64,000 bases of DNA from Rubrobacteraceae bacterium. GTDB lineage: Bacteria; Actinomycetota; Rubrobacteria; Rubrobacterales; Rubrobacteraceae. A program made the translations under genes and the position numbers. Below the pieces are notes generated by a model, which made no database searches, was not told the origin of the DNA, and worked only from the letters and a program-made list of their open reading frames with translations. Shown one piece after another: positions 16,007 through 24,843 of the stretch (its first letter is position 1; every line of letters begins with the position of its first letter). The stretch lies in NCBI GenBank assembly GCA_030448125.1, contig JAUJNO010000003.1, forward strand, positions 56,576 to 120,575. Reading direction: 5' to 3'.

Positions 16007-16146
16007 GTGGGGGCGTTACCGTCGGGGTCGCCCTGGTCTCCTTTCTCGTCCTGGTCGTCGCCGGGGCTGCTCGGCGGGCGGGAACAGGTCGAGCCGCTGA
16101 GGAGATGATGGCCGCCGAAGAGGGCCTCGAGGCCCGGATGAGCTAG
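16007..16146 (+). CDS. Small single-pass membrane protein, apparent one-base frameshift
   Basis: The frame VTVGVALVSFLVLVVAGAAR, followed by a helical, charged tail ending EEGLEARMS and a stop at 16146, has no start codon of its own. A GTG at 16007 with GGAGG 5 nt upstream is in another frame, separated by a GGGGG run. One more G would give a 46-residue protein: one membrane helix plus an acidic cytosolic tail. It ends 10 nt before the SAH-hydrolase-like gene, so it would be co-transcribed. Confidence 0.45.
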
Positions 16147-16156
16147 AAGGAGCGCC

Positions 16157-17422
16157 ATGCAGAGTGGATCACTCGTAAGGGACCCGGCCCTCGCCCCGGA
16201 GGGTCACAGAAAGATAGACTGGGCCGCCCGGCACTCGCCGGTCCTGAACGCCGTCCGGGATAAATACTTGAAGGATGGCAGCTTCGAGGGTCTCGGGGTG
16301 GGGGTATCCCTCCCCATAGAGGCCAAGACCGCCTACCTGACGGTAGTGCTCGCCGAGGCCGGGGCCGACGTGGCCGTGGCTAGTCCCGGTCCCTTTTTTA
16401 TACAGGACGACGTGGCGGCGGCGTTGGCCGAGCGGGGCGTGACGGTCTACGCTTCCTCCCAGAACCCGCCGGAGGAGGCCGACCGGGATCTCGAACGGGT
16501 GCTGGACCGGGCACTGGATGGCAGGCCCGCCGTCCTCATAGACGACCGGGCGGGGCTCGTGCGTCTCGCGCATACCACGCGCCGCAACCTTTTAGAGGGG
16601 ATACGCGGCGCGTCGGAGGAGACGACGAGCGGGGTCGCGCGGTACAAGGCTATGGAGCGGGAGGGTGTTCTGGAGTTCCCTACCATCGCCGCCAACGACG
16701 CCCGGTGCAAATACCTCTTCGACAACCGCTACGGGACCGGCCAATCTACCCTTACGGCCATTATGCAGAACACGAACCTGATGGTCGGCGGCAAGCGCCT
16801 CGTCGTCTTAGGCTACGGGTGGTGCGGCAAGGGCATAGCCCGGTATGCCGCGGGCCTCGGGGCCAGGGTGACGGTCTGCGAGATCGACCCGGTGCGGGGC
16901 CTGGAGGCATACGCCGACGGGTTCGACGTCCTGCCGGCCCTGGAGGCGGCGGAGATCGGGGAGGTCTTCGTCACGGCGACCGGCAGCCGGGGAGTGCTCG
17001 CGGGCGAGCACTTCGAGCGGATGCGGGACGGGGCTATCCTGGCGAACGCGGGCGGGGTGGACGTGGAGATAGATACGGCGAGCCTCGCGGAGTCGGCATC
17101 GGAGATCCAGGAGGTGCGCCGCAACGTCGAAGAGTTCGTTTTGGGCGACGGCCGGAGGTTGTATCTCGTCGGGCGCGGCATGGTAGTAAACCTCACCGCC
17201 GGCGACGGGCACCCGGTGGAGATAATGGACCTCACCTTCGCCATCCAGGCCCTCTGCGCCTACCACCTGGCGAAAGAGCACGCAGGAATGAGCCCCGCGG
17301 TGCATCTGCTCCCCGCGGAGATAGACGACGAGGTCGCCCGCATCAAGCTGGACGCCGTGGGCATGGGGGTGGATAGCACGACTCCGGAACAGGAGGCGTT
17401 CTTGCGAAGTTGGCGAGCCTGA
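16157..17422 (+). CDS. S-adenosylhomocysteinase-like protein lacking two catalytic histidines
   Basis: 421 residues. The NAD domain has GYGWCGKG (about 219-226) and DVEID; the catalytic domain keeps GASEETTSGV (Glu), the Lys/Asp pair in DARCKYLFDNRYG and a GHP motif near the C-terminus. Compared with true SAH hydrolases, the HMTxxTA histidine aligns with Pro53 (LPIEAKTA). The NxGHFDxEID histidine is replaced by Gly300 (NAGGVDVEID). The C-terminal KPDHYRY tail, which completes the neighbour's NAD site, is absent. The fold should be kept, but normal SAH hydrolysis is doubtful. It faces the ergothioneine genes, whose pathway makes SAH, but a functional link is only a guess. Confidence 0.85.
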   Translation: MQSGSLVRDPALAPEGHRKIDWAARHSPVLNAVRDKYLKDGSFEGLGVGVSLPIEAKTAYLTVVLAEAGADVAVASPGPFFIQDDVAAALAERGVTVYASSQNPPEEADRDLERVLDRALDGRPAVLIDDRAGLVRLAHTTRRNLLEGIRGASEETTSGVARYKAMEREGVLEFPTIAANDARCKYLFDNRYGTGQSTLTAIMQNTNLMVGGKRLVVLGYGWCGKGIARYAAGLGARVTVCEIDPVRGLEAYADGFDVLPALEAAEIGEVFVTATGSRGVLAGEHFERMRDGAILANAGGVDVEIDTASLAESASEIQEVRRNVEEFVLGDGRRLYLVGRGMVVNLTAGDGHPVEIMDLTFAIQALCAYHLAKEHAGMSPAVHLLPAEIDDEVARIKLDAVGMGVDSTTPEQEAFLRSWRA

Positions 17423-17444
17423 AAGCGCGGCGCCGGAAGTCTTG

Positions 17445-18251
17445 CTACAGCGGGCGCGTCGTGACGCCTCCGGAATCCGCGACTAGCAGGTGCCGGTCGG
17501 GGAGCTGTTGCCAGCCGGCGTCCCCGTCGAGGCGTTCGGAGGCGACAACTACGGCGTCCGGGAAGGTTTGGCCGTCCTCGACGAAGTACAGCGAGTTGCC
17601 CGGTCCCTCCGTGGAGTAGCGGGCGAAGACCGTCGCTTCGCCGTCCGTTACCCCGACGTTCAGGGAGGCGTAGACTCCGAGCTTCGCGCAGACATCCGAT
17701 ACGCTCCGGATGGTCTCGGTGGTCGCTTCGGCCAGAGAGCCGGCGTCTCCCGCGCGGGCCTTCGCGTCGCGCAGCCGGTCGAGGAGGAAGGCGAAGATCG
17801 TCTCGGAGTCTGTCACGCCGAGGAGCCCCGAGTACGAGGCGTCGCTCAAAGAGTCGCGTAGGGGGCGCATGGCCACTGCGCGGAAGTTCTTTATGGCGCC
17901 GTTGTGGGCGAATAGGTAGGGGCCGGAGGCGAACGGGGGGACACCACTCTCCTCCGCGGGGAGGCCCGGGGTCGCGCTGCGGACGGCGGCGAGGACGGTC
18001 GCCGAGCGCACCCTGGGCGCTATGCTGCCGAAGCTCCTGTCGGTCCAGAGTGGGGCGTTCGACCGGTAGACGGCGGGCTCGCCGTCTACCTCCGGCGCGT
18101 ACCAGCCAGCCCCGAACCCGTCCGCGTTCACCACCCCGCTCATCATCTCCTTCGGAGCGTAGCTCTGGACGAGCAGGGAGTGCTCCGTCTCGAGGACCAG
18201 CGAGGAGAGCGGAATCTGCTCTTTGCCCAGGTATGCGACGATACGGCACAT
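17445..18251 (-). CDS. egtC: Class II glutamine amidotransferase, ergothioneine EgtC
   Basis: 268 residues starting MCRIVAYLG, with Cys2 as the N-terminal nucleophile of class II amidotransferases. Other family marks: NADGFGAGWY, VLAAVRSATPG, YLFAHNGAIKNF and the C-terminal ADSGG. In the mycobacterial-type pathway EgtC removes glutamate from gamma-glutamyl-hercynylcysteine sulfoxide. It lies downstream of egtB on the same strand, separated by a 180-nt repeat element. egtA, egtD and egtE are not in the window. Confidence 0.85.
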   Translation of the reverse strand: MCRIVAYLGKEQIPLSSLVLETEHSLLVQSYAPKEMMSGVVNADGFGAGWYAPEVDGEPAVYRSNAPLWTDRSFGSIAPRVRSATVLAAVRSATPGLPAEESGVPPFASGPYLFAHNGAIKNFRAVAMRPLRDSLSDASYSGLLGVTDSETIFAFLLDRLRDAKARAGDAGSLAEATTETIRSVSDVCAKLGVYASLNVGVTDGEATVFARYSTEGPGNSLYFVEDGQTFPDAVVVASERLDGDAGWQQLPDRHLLVADSGGVTTRPL

Positions 18252-18252
18252 T

Positions 18253-18432
18253 TTAGTTGTTAGTTTTTAGTGTTCAGTTGTCATTTTCCTGTCGGCGCGT
18301 CGCTGGCGAGTTGAAGGCTCTTCTCCGGGGCGTACCGGATCCAAGGTTTCCATAGCGGCTGCCCTCGCAGTTATCGAGACCTTCGGCCATCCCCGTTCTT
18401 ACTGACAACTGGTACCTAACCACTAAAAACTA
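18253..18432. repeat. MITE-like element with terminal inverted repeats
   Basis: The left end TTAGTTGTTAGTTTTTAGTG (continuing TTCAGTTGTCA) is the imperfect inverse of the right end TGACAACTGGTACCTAACCA (continuing CTAAAAACTA), flanking about 120 nt of non-coding sequence. A third copy of the end sequence is at 38281-38310. The right end overlaps the egtB stop codon. It looks like a non-autonomous repeat family dispersed in this genome. Confidence 0.5.
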
Positions 18433-19738
18433 TCTAGCACAGCGAAACCCGACGAACAGTTGGCGCCGTATCGGGTAGTCCCAGTTGCGAAAGGTGTTGC
18501 GCATCGCAGCTGGACGCGTCGCCCACGAGCCCCCGCGCAACACCTTGTAGCCGGGACCAAAGAAGACCTCGGAATACTCCCTGTAAGGAAAGGCTCGAAA
18601 GCCCGGGTAGCCATACAGCTCCGAAGAGGTCCACTCCCACACGTCCCCAATCATGCCTAAAGCCCCGTAAGCACTCGCCCCTTTGGGGTACGCCCCCACC
18701 TCCGCCGCACAGAAGGCTAGCTGGTCGAGGTTGGCGTGCGCGAGGGTAGGCTCTTGGTTCCCCCACGGATAAAGCCTCTTGGTTCCCTTTTGCGGGTCCC
18801 AAGAGGCTGCCTTCTCCCACTCTTCTTCCGTCGGGAGGCGCTTGCCGGCCCACCGGGCGTAGGCCTCCGCCTCGTACCACGAGACGTGCACGACCGGGGC
18901 TCTAAGGTTGAGGGGTTCGTCAAAGCCAAACCTCTGGGTCCACCAGCTGTGCGGCTCGGGCTGGTACCACCAGTGCTTGGGCGCTCTTATGCCCTCCTCT
19001 TTGATGTACTCCCAGCCCCCTTGGTCCCAGAGCTCCGGCCTCTGGTAGCCCCCGTCCTCGACGAACCGCAGGTAAGCCTCGTTGGTTACGGGGGTTGCGT
19101 CTATGAGAAAGCCGGGGAGGTCCACGACGTGGGCGCTGCGCTCGTTGTCCAGGGCTGTAGCGTGCTCGTCGGTACCCATGACGAACTCGCCGCCTGGATG
19201 GGGAGCATCTCTTGCTCGGGCACTCTACCCTCTGGGAGTTCGACTGGGCTTTGGGCTTGTAGGCTTGGCCCTTTTTGAGCTGGAGGGTCTGGAGCATGGT
19301 CTCGTTGTGCTGGGCCTCGTGTTGGACGATCATGTTGTAGACGAAGCCATCTTTTAGGAGTGGATCGTCCTCGTCTCCCAGGTCTGCGTCTTCGAGGGTT
19401 TCGAGCACCGCTTTGCGCACGGCGTCGAGGTAGAGTTCGGCGTCTTTGCGCTCGAGGAGGTTCAGGGAGGGGCGCTCCTCGCGGGGGTGGAGGGAGGCGT
19501 CGTAGATGTCGTAGAGCTTGCGCTTTGAGAGGATTTTGCCGTGGGACTTCTGCAGCAGCCACAGTTCCTCGTAGTTAGCGATGTGGCCGTAGTCCCAGAT
19601 CAGGGGGCTCATGATCGCATCGTGCTGTATTGCCAGGTCCTCCTCGCAGAGCGGCTCCAACAGAAACCGCGTTCTCTCCCTCGCTTCTTCGAGTTTTCCG
19701 GCAAGAACGTTCTTGGATACCGCGTCACGAGTTTCCAT
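18430..19738 (-). pseudogene. egtB: Ergothioneine sulfoxide synthase EgtB, two frameshifts
   Basis: The N-terminal half (from ATG 19738) is a DinB-like iron-binding domain with WDYGHIANYEEL and QHEAQHNET (HxxxHxE). The C-terminal half (from about 19200) is an FGE-sulfatase fold: GGEFVMGTDEHATAL, VTNEAYLRFVEDGGYQ, VHVSWYEAEAYARWAG, RLPTEEEWEKAA, GDVWEWTSSE, VLRGGSWATRP. Between them the coding line moves through all three frames (YKPKAQSNSQ, then LPEGRVPEQEMLPI, then PGGEFVMG). Each step equals one missing base, near 19240 and in the CCCCATCC run near 19202. EgtB couples hercynine with a thiol donor and O2. The joined product would be about 435 residues, normal for the family. Confidence 0.85.
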
Positions 19739-19814
19739 AACATCTTATGTTAGACCTTGATCCCCCGGCGTCAAGGCTGAACTGCGCGTTTAGAGCGAAG
19801 CGAAAGAAGGTTCA

Positions 19815-19879
19815 CACTATAGTGATAGCTACTCAAGCGGCTACCCGATGGGCTGGAGGAACGTAGCAATCCTCCAGCC
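19815..19879. promoter_or_regulatory. Paired palindrome and hairpin between divergent genes
   Basis: The 203-nt gap between egtB and the sulfatase holds a perfect 10-nt palindrome CACTATAGTG (19815-19824) and a 10-bp hairpin GGCTGGAGGA / TCCTCCAGCC with 9-nt loop (19851-19879). They could be operator and leader hairpin for the sulfatase gene or egtB; nothing decides between these. Confidence 0.4.
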
Positions 19880-19942
19880 TCCGTTCTAACCGGGTGGTGG
19901 ATTCTGTTAAATCTTTTTGAATTACTATAGAATCGCCGCACT

Positions 19943-21937
19943 TTGTCACGACGGAGAAACAGGCGGAGAAAGAATAATTTGAGTATTCCCGGTTTCCTGA
20001 GGGCGCTTCTGCGCCGCCGGGATTGGGTCTATACGCTCAGTCTCCTGGTTCCTTTCGTTGTCTACAACCTCACGCTGAAAGCCTACGATATCGCTGCGCG
20101 GCCTGACGACATCCAGCTTACCAAAGCCCTGAATCTGATGCGGTCGGATATCTTTTTCAGCCTGGGGTACGCGTTGCTCTGGATCGGGCTCTTCGCGGCG
20201 ACGAGGAGGGGGCCTCTGCGCTGGGTCGTGGTCGTTCTCTTTCACGCCGCGACGATGCTCGTGTTGCTCGTGACGACGTCCGCCCACCAGTACTTCCAGG
20301 AGAATGGCACCGCGCTTGACTACGGCACTATCGCCGAGTGGATCCCCAAGTTCGAGGAGATCGTGCCGATCCTTACCCGCGATATTCCGCTCTCGGCTTG
20401 GGTACTCCTCGCGGCCGCCCTCTTCTACGCGACCCTGGGTCCCCTGGTCGTGGCGCGCACGGTCGAGTGGTGGCGAGGATGGCCGGGGAGGCCCCCGGCC
20501 GGGTCGGCCGGGACCCCTTCCTTCTTCTTGGGCTTCCTTGGGCTCTGGCTTCTGGCGTTCGGTTTCGGCGCGCTCTCGCTGCTGATCGGCTCCGGCTCGG
20601 CGGACGCCAGCAAATCGTTCGCCAGGGACCGGTTCGTCAACGTGGTCGTGACGGGGGTAGAGGAGGCGACCATCGCGAAGGAGATCTCGGACGCCAGCGA
20701 CCAGGCCGCCGGGCCGGGGAGCTCGGATGCCGGTGACCCGGCTGTCGGGCATCCGGCCATAAATGCTAGCCTCGCGGAGACGCTCCAGACCGAGAAGCGT
20801 AACGTCGTCCTGATCCATCTAGAATCGACCCGAGCCCAGTCCGTGACGCCTTACAACGAGGACCTGAAGACGATGCCCTTCCTGGATGAGCTGGCGAAGG
20901 AGAGCCTCCTCGCCGAGCGGGCCTACACGGTCGTCCCTCGATCCTCCAAGGCGAGCGTCACGGTCAACTGTGGGATCGAACCGCCCCTCTACCCGGGCCC
21001 AGAGTTCGAGCCGGACGGCATCCCGGCCCAGTGCCTCCCCGAGCTGCTGAAGGAGCAAGGCTACCGCACCGCTTTCTTCGCGTCGACGGACAATACGATG
21101 GACAACTTCGGGGATGTCGCGGAAGGGTTCGGCTACGAGGAGATCTACTCGTCTGAGACCATGAACAGGGAGGGCTTCCAGGTGACGAACACCTTCGGCT
21201 TCGAGGAAGACATCATGCTCGAGCCTAGCAAGGAGTGGCTCAAACAGCTTGGGGACAAACCGTTTATGGCCGAGTACTTCACGGGCACGGGGCACTACGG
21301 CTACGAATGCGTCCCCAACCGTTACGGGTACGAGAACTTCTCGGAGAACGAAGAGCTCGACCGCTACCACAACTGCCTGCGCATGCTCGACTTCTTCCTG
21401 CAAAACCTCTTCGACCAGTACAAGGAGCTGGGGCTCTACGACGATACGATCTTCGTCATCTTCGGTGACCACGGGGAGGGCTTCGGCGAGCACGACCGCT
21501 TCTTGCACGGCGACACTATCTACGAGGAAGGTCTGCGGGTCCCGCTTATCATCCATGATCCCAAGCGCTTCCAGAATGGCGAGCGGGTGAAAGGACTGTC
21601 GAGCCAGATCGACATCCTGCCCACCGTGTTGGACATGCTGGGCTACGAGGTAGAGAACGGGGAGTACCCGGGCTACTCACTCCTCTACGAGCCACCCGAA
21701 GACCGCACCCTCATGTTCAGCTGCATTAGCAACCGCAAGTGCCTGGCGAGCACCAATGGTAACGAGAAATACATCTACCACTACGATGACCTGCCCGATG
21801 AGCTCTTCAACCTATCGAACGACCCCCTCGAAGAACGCAGCCTCGCGAGCGAGCTCAGCGATGAAGAGAAAGAGAAGCGGCGCAAAGACCTTCTCATATG
21901 GCGTTCGAAGGTCAACGCCGAGTACGATGGCGAATAG
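19943..21937 (+). CDS. LTA-synthase-like membrane sulfatase/phosphoglycerol transferase
   Basis: 664 residues. A basic N-terminus, then about four to five membrane segments up to residue 225 (WVYTLSLLVPFVVYNLTL, SDIFFSLGYALLWIGLFA, WVVVVLFHAATMLVLLV, AWVLLAAALFYATLGPLVVA, FFLGFLGLWLLAFGFGAL), then an extracellular alkaline-phosphatase-superfamily domain. Sulfatase marks are NVVLIHLESTRAQSV, the nucleophile region VVPRSSKASVTVNCG, PFMAEYFTGTGHYGY, FVIFGDHGEGFGEHD and LHGDTIYEEGLRVPLIIHD. Such enzymes transfer phosphoglycerol or related groups to envelope polymers. The TTG start has no strong ribosome site, so the true start could differ slightly. Confidence 0.85.
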   Translation: MSRRRNRRRKNNLSIPGFLRALLRRRDWVYTLSLLVPFVVYNLTLKAYDIAARPDDIQLTKALNLMRSDIFFSLGYALLWIGLFAATRRGPLRWVVVVLFHAATMLVLLVTTSAHQYFQENGTALDYGTIAEWIPKFEEIVPILTRDIPLSAWVLLAAALFYATLGPLVVARTVEWWRGWPGRPPAGSAGTPSFFLGFLGLWLLAFGFGALSLLIGSGSADASKSFARDRFVNVVVTGVEEATIAKEISDASDQAAGPGSSDAGDPAVGHPAINASLAETLQTEKRNVVLIHLESTRAQSVTPYNEDLKTMPFLDELAKESLLAERAYTVVPRSSKASVTVNCGIEPPLYPGPEFEPDGIPAQCLPELLKEQGYRTAFFASTDNTMDNFGDVAEGFGYEEIYSSETMNREGFQVTNTFGFEEDIMLEPSKEWLKQLGDKPFMAEYFTGTGHYGYECVPNRYGYENFSENEELDRYHNCLRMLDFFLQNLFDQYKELGLYDDTIFVIFGDHGEGFGEHDRFLHGDTIYEEGLRVPLIIHDPKRFQNGERVKGLSSQIDILPTVLDMLGYEVENGEYPGYSLLYEPPEDRTLMFSCISNRKCLASTNGNEKYIYHYDDLPDELFNLSNDPLEERSLASELSDEEKEKRRKDLLIWRSKVNAEYDGE

Positions 21938-21999
21938 ACCGTACCCGGCGCTTGGAGCAGTCTGAGACCCTCCCTGGATAGCGGAGGCGCCGCCCCTTT

Positions 22000-22959
22000 T
22001 TACTCCGCTACCCGCAGCACGATCTTGCCGCGCCCGTGCCCGGAATCCAGGCGTTCGTGCGCCTCGCCAACCTCGTTCAGGTCGAGTGTCCGATCCACGA
22101 GAGGCTTCACCTGGCCGCGCTCGATGAGGCGGGCCATCTCGTCGAGCCTCGCCCGCTCGCGTGAGGTAAGTACGCCGTAGAGAACCTGGTTGTTCTGGTA
22201 GAGGGGAACGAAGTCTCCCTGCCCGCCGAGGATGGTGGCGATACGCCCGTAGGGCCGCGTGGCCGGGATACTGTTGACCACTATGTCGCCGCCCACGGTG
22301 TCGAAGACGGCGTCGACGCCCGCGCCCGCGGTGTCGTCGAGGGCCGTCTCCGTGACGTCGTCCTGCGTGTAGTCTATGGCGACGTCGGCGCCCAAAGCTT
22401 TGAGGGCCTCCTGGTTCTCGGCGCCGGCGCTGGCTAGGACGCGGGCCCCGGCGGCTTTGGCGATCTGGACGGCGAAGGAGCCCACGCCCCCCGCTCCGCC
22501 CTGGATGAGGATAGTCTCGCCGACCCTCAAGTCGAGGCGCCTTACGAGGGCCTCGTAGGCGGTACCTCCGGCGAGGGGGATAGCGGCGGCCTCTTCGTGG
22601 GAGAGGGAGGCTGGCTTCTTCGCCACTATGTCCGCGTCGGCGACGTTGTACTCGGCGTAGGCGCCGTTTGAGCCGGGGCCGAAGATCTCCGGGGTGTAGT
22701 ACACCTCGTCGCCTGGCGCGAGATCCGCGACGCCCGGCCCGACCTCCTCGATCACGCCGGAGACGTCCGCGCCCAGGATGACCGGCGGTTCGAGACCGGC
22801 GAAGGAGCCATCGGCCCTTAGCTTGGTGTCTATGGGGTTGGTCCCGGCGGCCAGAACCCTCACCAAAACCTGCCCCGGACCGGGAGACGGCCTCTCGACG
22901 TCGTCGCTCTCCTCGAAGAGTTCCGGACCTCCGAACTTCGGCATGACCATAGCTCGCAT
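22000..22959 (-). CDS. NADP-dependent quinone-oxidoreductase-type dehydrogenase
   Basis: 319 residues from ATG 22959 with GGAAAGGAA upstream. Medium-chain dehydrogenase fold: N-terminal GroES-like part (GQVLVRVLAAGTNPIDTKLR, VILGADVSGVIEEVGPGV), nucleotide motif QGGAGGVGSFAVQIAKAAGA, and the C-terminal RGKIVLRV. No structural zinc cysteines, so it belongs to the zeta-crystallin/QOR branch. Cytosolic. Transcribed divergently from the aldehyde dehydrogenase gene. Confidence 0.88.
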   Translation of the reverse strand: MRAMVMPKFGGPELFEESDDVERPSPGPGQVLVRVLAAGTNPIDTKLRADGSFAGLEPPVILGADVSGVIEEVGPGVADLAPGDEVYYTPEIFGPGSNGAYAEYNVADADIVAKKPASLSHEEAAAIPLAGGTAYEALVRRLDLRVGETILIQGGAGGVGSFAVQIAKAAGARVLASAGAENQEALKALGADVAIDYTQDDVTETALDDTAGAGVDAVFDTVGGDIVVNSIPATRPYGRIATILGGQGDFVPLYQNNQVLYGVLTSRERARLDEMARLIERGQVKPLVDRTLDLNEVGEAHERLDSGHGRGKIVLRVAE

Positions 22960-23108
22960 AACAAATTCCTTTCCGCGTTGGGAATACATCCTCTCTATGC
23001 CCGCGCTCCGCCACAACAAACGGGCCACCGGTACTCTCCGTCCGGTGGTATGCTCCAGGTTGGGGAGACCGGAGAGTTCAAGCGGCTGCGCAGAGGAGGT
23101 TGCGGCTT

Positions 23109-24620
23109 ATGCAGGAGACCAGGCAGAAGGGCCGGGAGGTCAGGAACCTCATCGGGGGCCGCTGGGAGGAAGGTAACGGACGCGCCACCGAGCCGGTCTA
23201 CGACCCGGCGACGGGCGAAGTCGTGGCCGAGACGCCTCTGAGCACGGCCGAAGACCTGGACCGGGCGGTCAAGAAGGCAGAGGAGGCCTTCCCGGGATGG
23301 GCGGCGACGCCGGTGGTCGAGCGGGCGCGCGTTCTGTTCCGCTTCAAGATGCTGCTCGAGGAGCACTCCGAGGAGCTCCGGGACCTCGTTACCCTGGAGA
23401 ACGGGAAGGACTTCAAGGACGCCGCCGGCGAGGTGCGGCGCGGCATCGAGGTCGTCGAGTTTGCCTGCGGGATGCCGACGCTAATGATGGGCGAGACGGT
23501 GCGTGACGTGGCCCGCGGGGTGGATAACGTCTCCTACCGCTACCCTTTGGGCGTCGTCGCGGCGATCACGCCGTTCAACTTCCCGTGCATGGTGCCCCTG
23601 TGGACACTCCCGGTCGCCATCGGCGCCGGAAACACGTACATCCTGAAACCTTCCGAGCGCACGCCCCTCTCGGCGGTGCGGCTCGGGGAACTCTTGCAGG
23701 AGGCTGGGCTGCCGGACGGGGTCTTCAACATCGTCAACGGGGCGCGGGAGGCGGTGGACGCGATACTCGAGCATCCCGGCATAAAGGCCGTCTCGTTCGT
23801 CGGCTCCAAGCCGGTCGCCGAGCACGTCTACAAGGGCGGTACGGCGTATGGCAAGAGGGTGCAAGCATTAGCTGGGGCGAAGAACGCCATGATCGTGCTG
23901 CCCGACGCCGTCATGGAAAAGGCCGTAGACAATATAATTGCTTCGACCTACGGTAACGCCGGGGAGCGGTGCCTCGCCGGGAGCGTTCTCGTGGCCGTCG
24001 GTGAGATCGCCGACCCGCTCGTCGCGGCGCTCAAGGAGAAGGCGCTGGCGATGAAGGTCGGGCCGGGCAAGGAGGAGGGGAGCGAGCTGACGCCGGTGAT
24101 CCGGGACTCCCACCGCGAAAAGGTCAAACAGTACGTCGACGTCGGCGAGGAGGAGGGGGCGGAGGTCGTCCTCGACGGCCGCGAGCCGCCACTCGAAGAA
24201 GGCTTCTTCATGGGACCCACGATCCTCGACCGCGTGACCGGCGAGATGCGGGTGGGGCGGGAGGAGATTTTCGGTCCGGTTCTCTCGGTGGTGCGGGTGG
24301 ACAGCCTGGATGAGGCCATCGAGTTCAACAACGGCTCGCCCTTCGGCAACGCCTGCAGCATCTTCACCGAGAACGGTGCGGCCGTCAGGCACTTCCGGGA
24401 GAGAGTCGAGGCCGGGATGCTCGGGGTGAACGTCGGCGTCGCGGCGCCTATGGCATTCTTCCCGTTCAACGGGATAAAGGAATCGTTCTTCGGTGACCTG
24501 CACGCCACCGGCAAGGACGGGGTCAGGTTCTTCACGGAGAACAAGGTCGAGATCACGCGCTGGTTCTCCGAGCCGGGTCCGTCCTCCGCGGTGAAACGTC
24601 CCGTGGAGGACGGCGGCTAG
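23109..24620 (+). CDS. mmsA: CoA-acylating methylmalonate-semialdehyde dehydrogenase
   Basis: 503 residues from ATG 23109; GAGGAGG lies 9 nt upstream, and a TTG three codons earlier sits on the ribosome site. Aldehyde dehydrogenase fold with the MmsA/IolA fingerprint: IGGRWEEG, NPATGE-like YDPATGEVVAE, ITPFNFPCMVPLWTLPVA, SFVGSKPVAEHVY, ALAGAKNAMIVLPDA, catalytic GNAGERCLAGS (Cys near 287), and FPFNGIKESFFGDLHATG. It converts methylmalonate or malonate semialdehyde to propionyl- or acetyl-CoA in valine or inositol catabolism. A small hairpin, GCGGCT/AGCCGC, overlaps the stop. Confidence 0.92.
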   Translation: MQETRQKGREVRNLIGGRWEEGNGRATEPVYDPATGEVVAETPLSTAEDLDRAVKKAEEAFPGWAATPVVERARVLFRFKMLLEEHSEELRDLVTLENGKDFKDAAGEVRRGIEVVEFACGMPTLMMGETVRDVARGVDNVSYRYPLGVVAAITPFNFPCMVPLWTLPVAIGAGNTYILKPSERTPLSAVRLGELLQEAGLPDGVFNIVNGAREAVDAILEHPGIKAVSFVGSKPVAEHVYKGGTAYGKRVQALAGAKNAMIVLPDAVMEKAVDNIIASTYGNAGERCLAGSVLVAVGEIADPLVAALKEKALAMKVGPGKEEGSELTPVIRDSHREKVKQYVDVGEEEGAEVVLDGREPPLEEGFFMGPTILDRVTGEMRVGREEIFGPVLSVVRVDSLDEAIEFNNGSPFGNACSIFTENGAAVRHFRERVEAGMLGVNVGVAAPMAFFPFNGIKESFFGDLHATGKDGVRFFTENKVEITRWFSEPGPSSAVKRPVEDGG

Positions 24621-24843
24621 AAGCCGCGCATTTCCCCAACCGATTCCTCCGCCAGGCACCCGGCTGGCCGGATACGTGCGTGCGGCGCGTAGTCTCCAGC
24701 GGTCGGTAAAAATTAACAAAAGCCGATCGCCTTAGTTTTTGTTGACCCGCGCCGCAGCTTCCCTTAAGCTTTTCGTGAGGAAAGGGCTATAGAGGGGAGG
24801 TGCGGCTTTATGCAACGTGCGTTCGGGTCCGTAGGTGGTGGGT

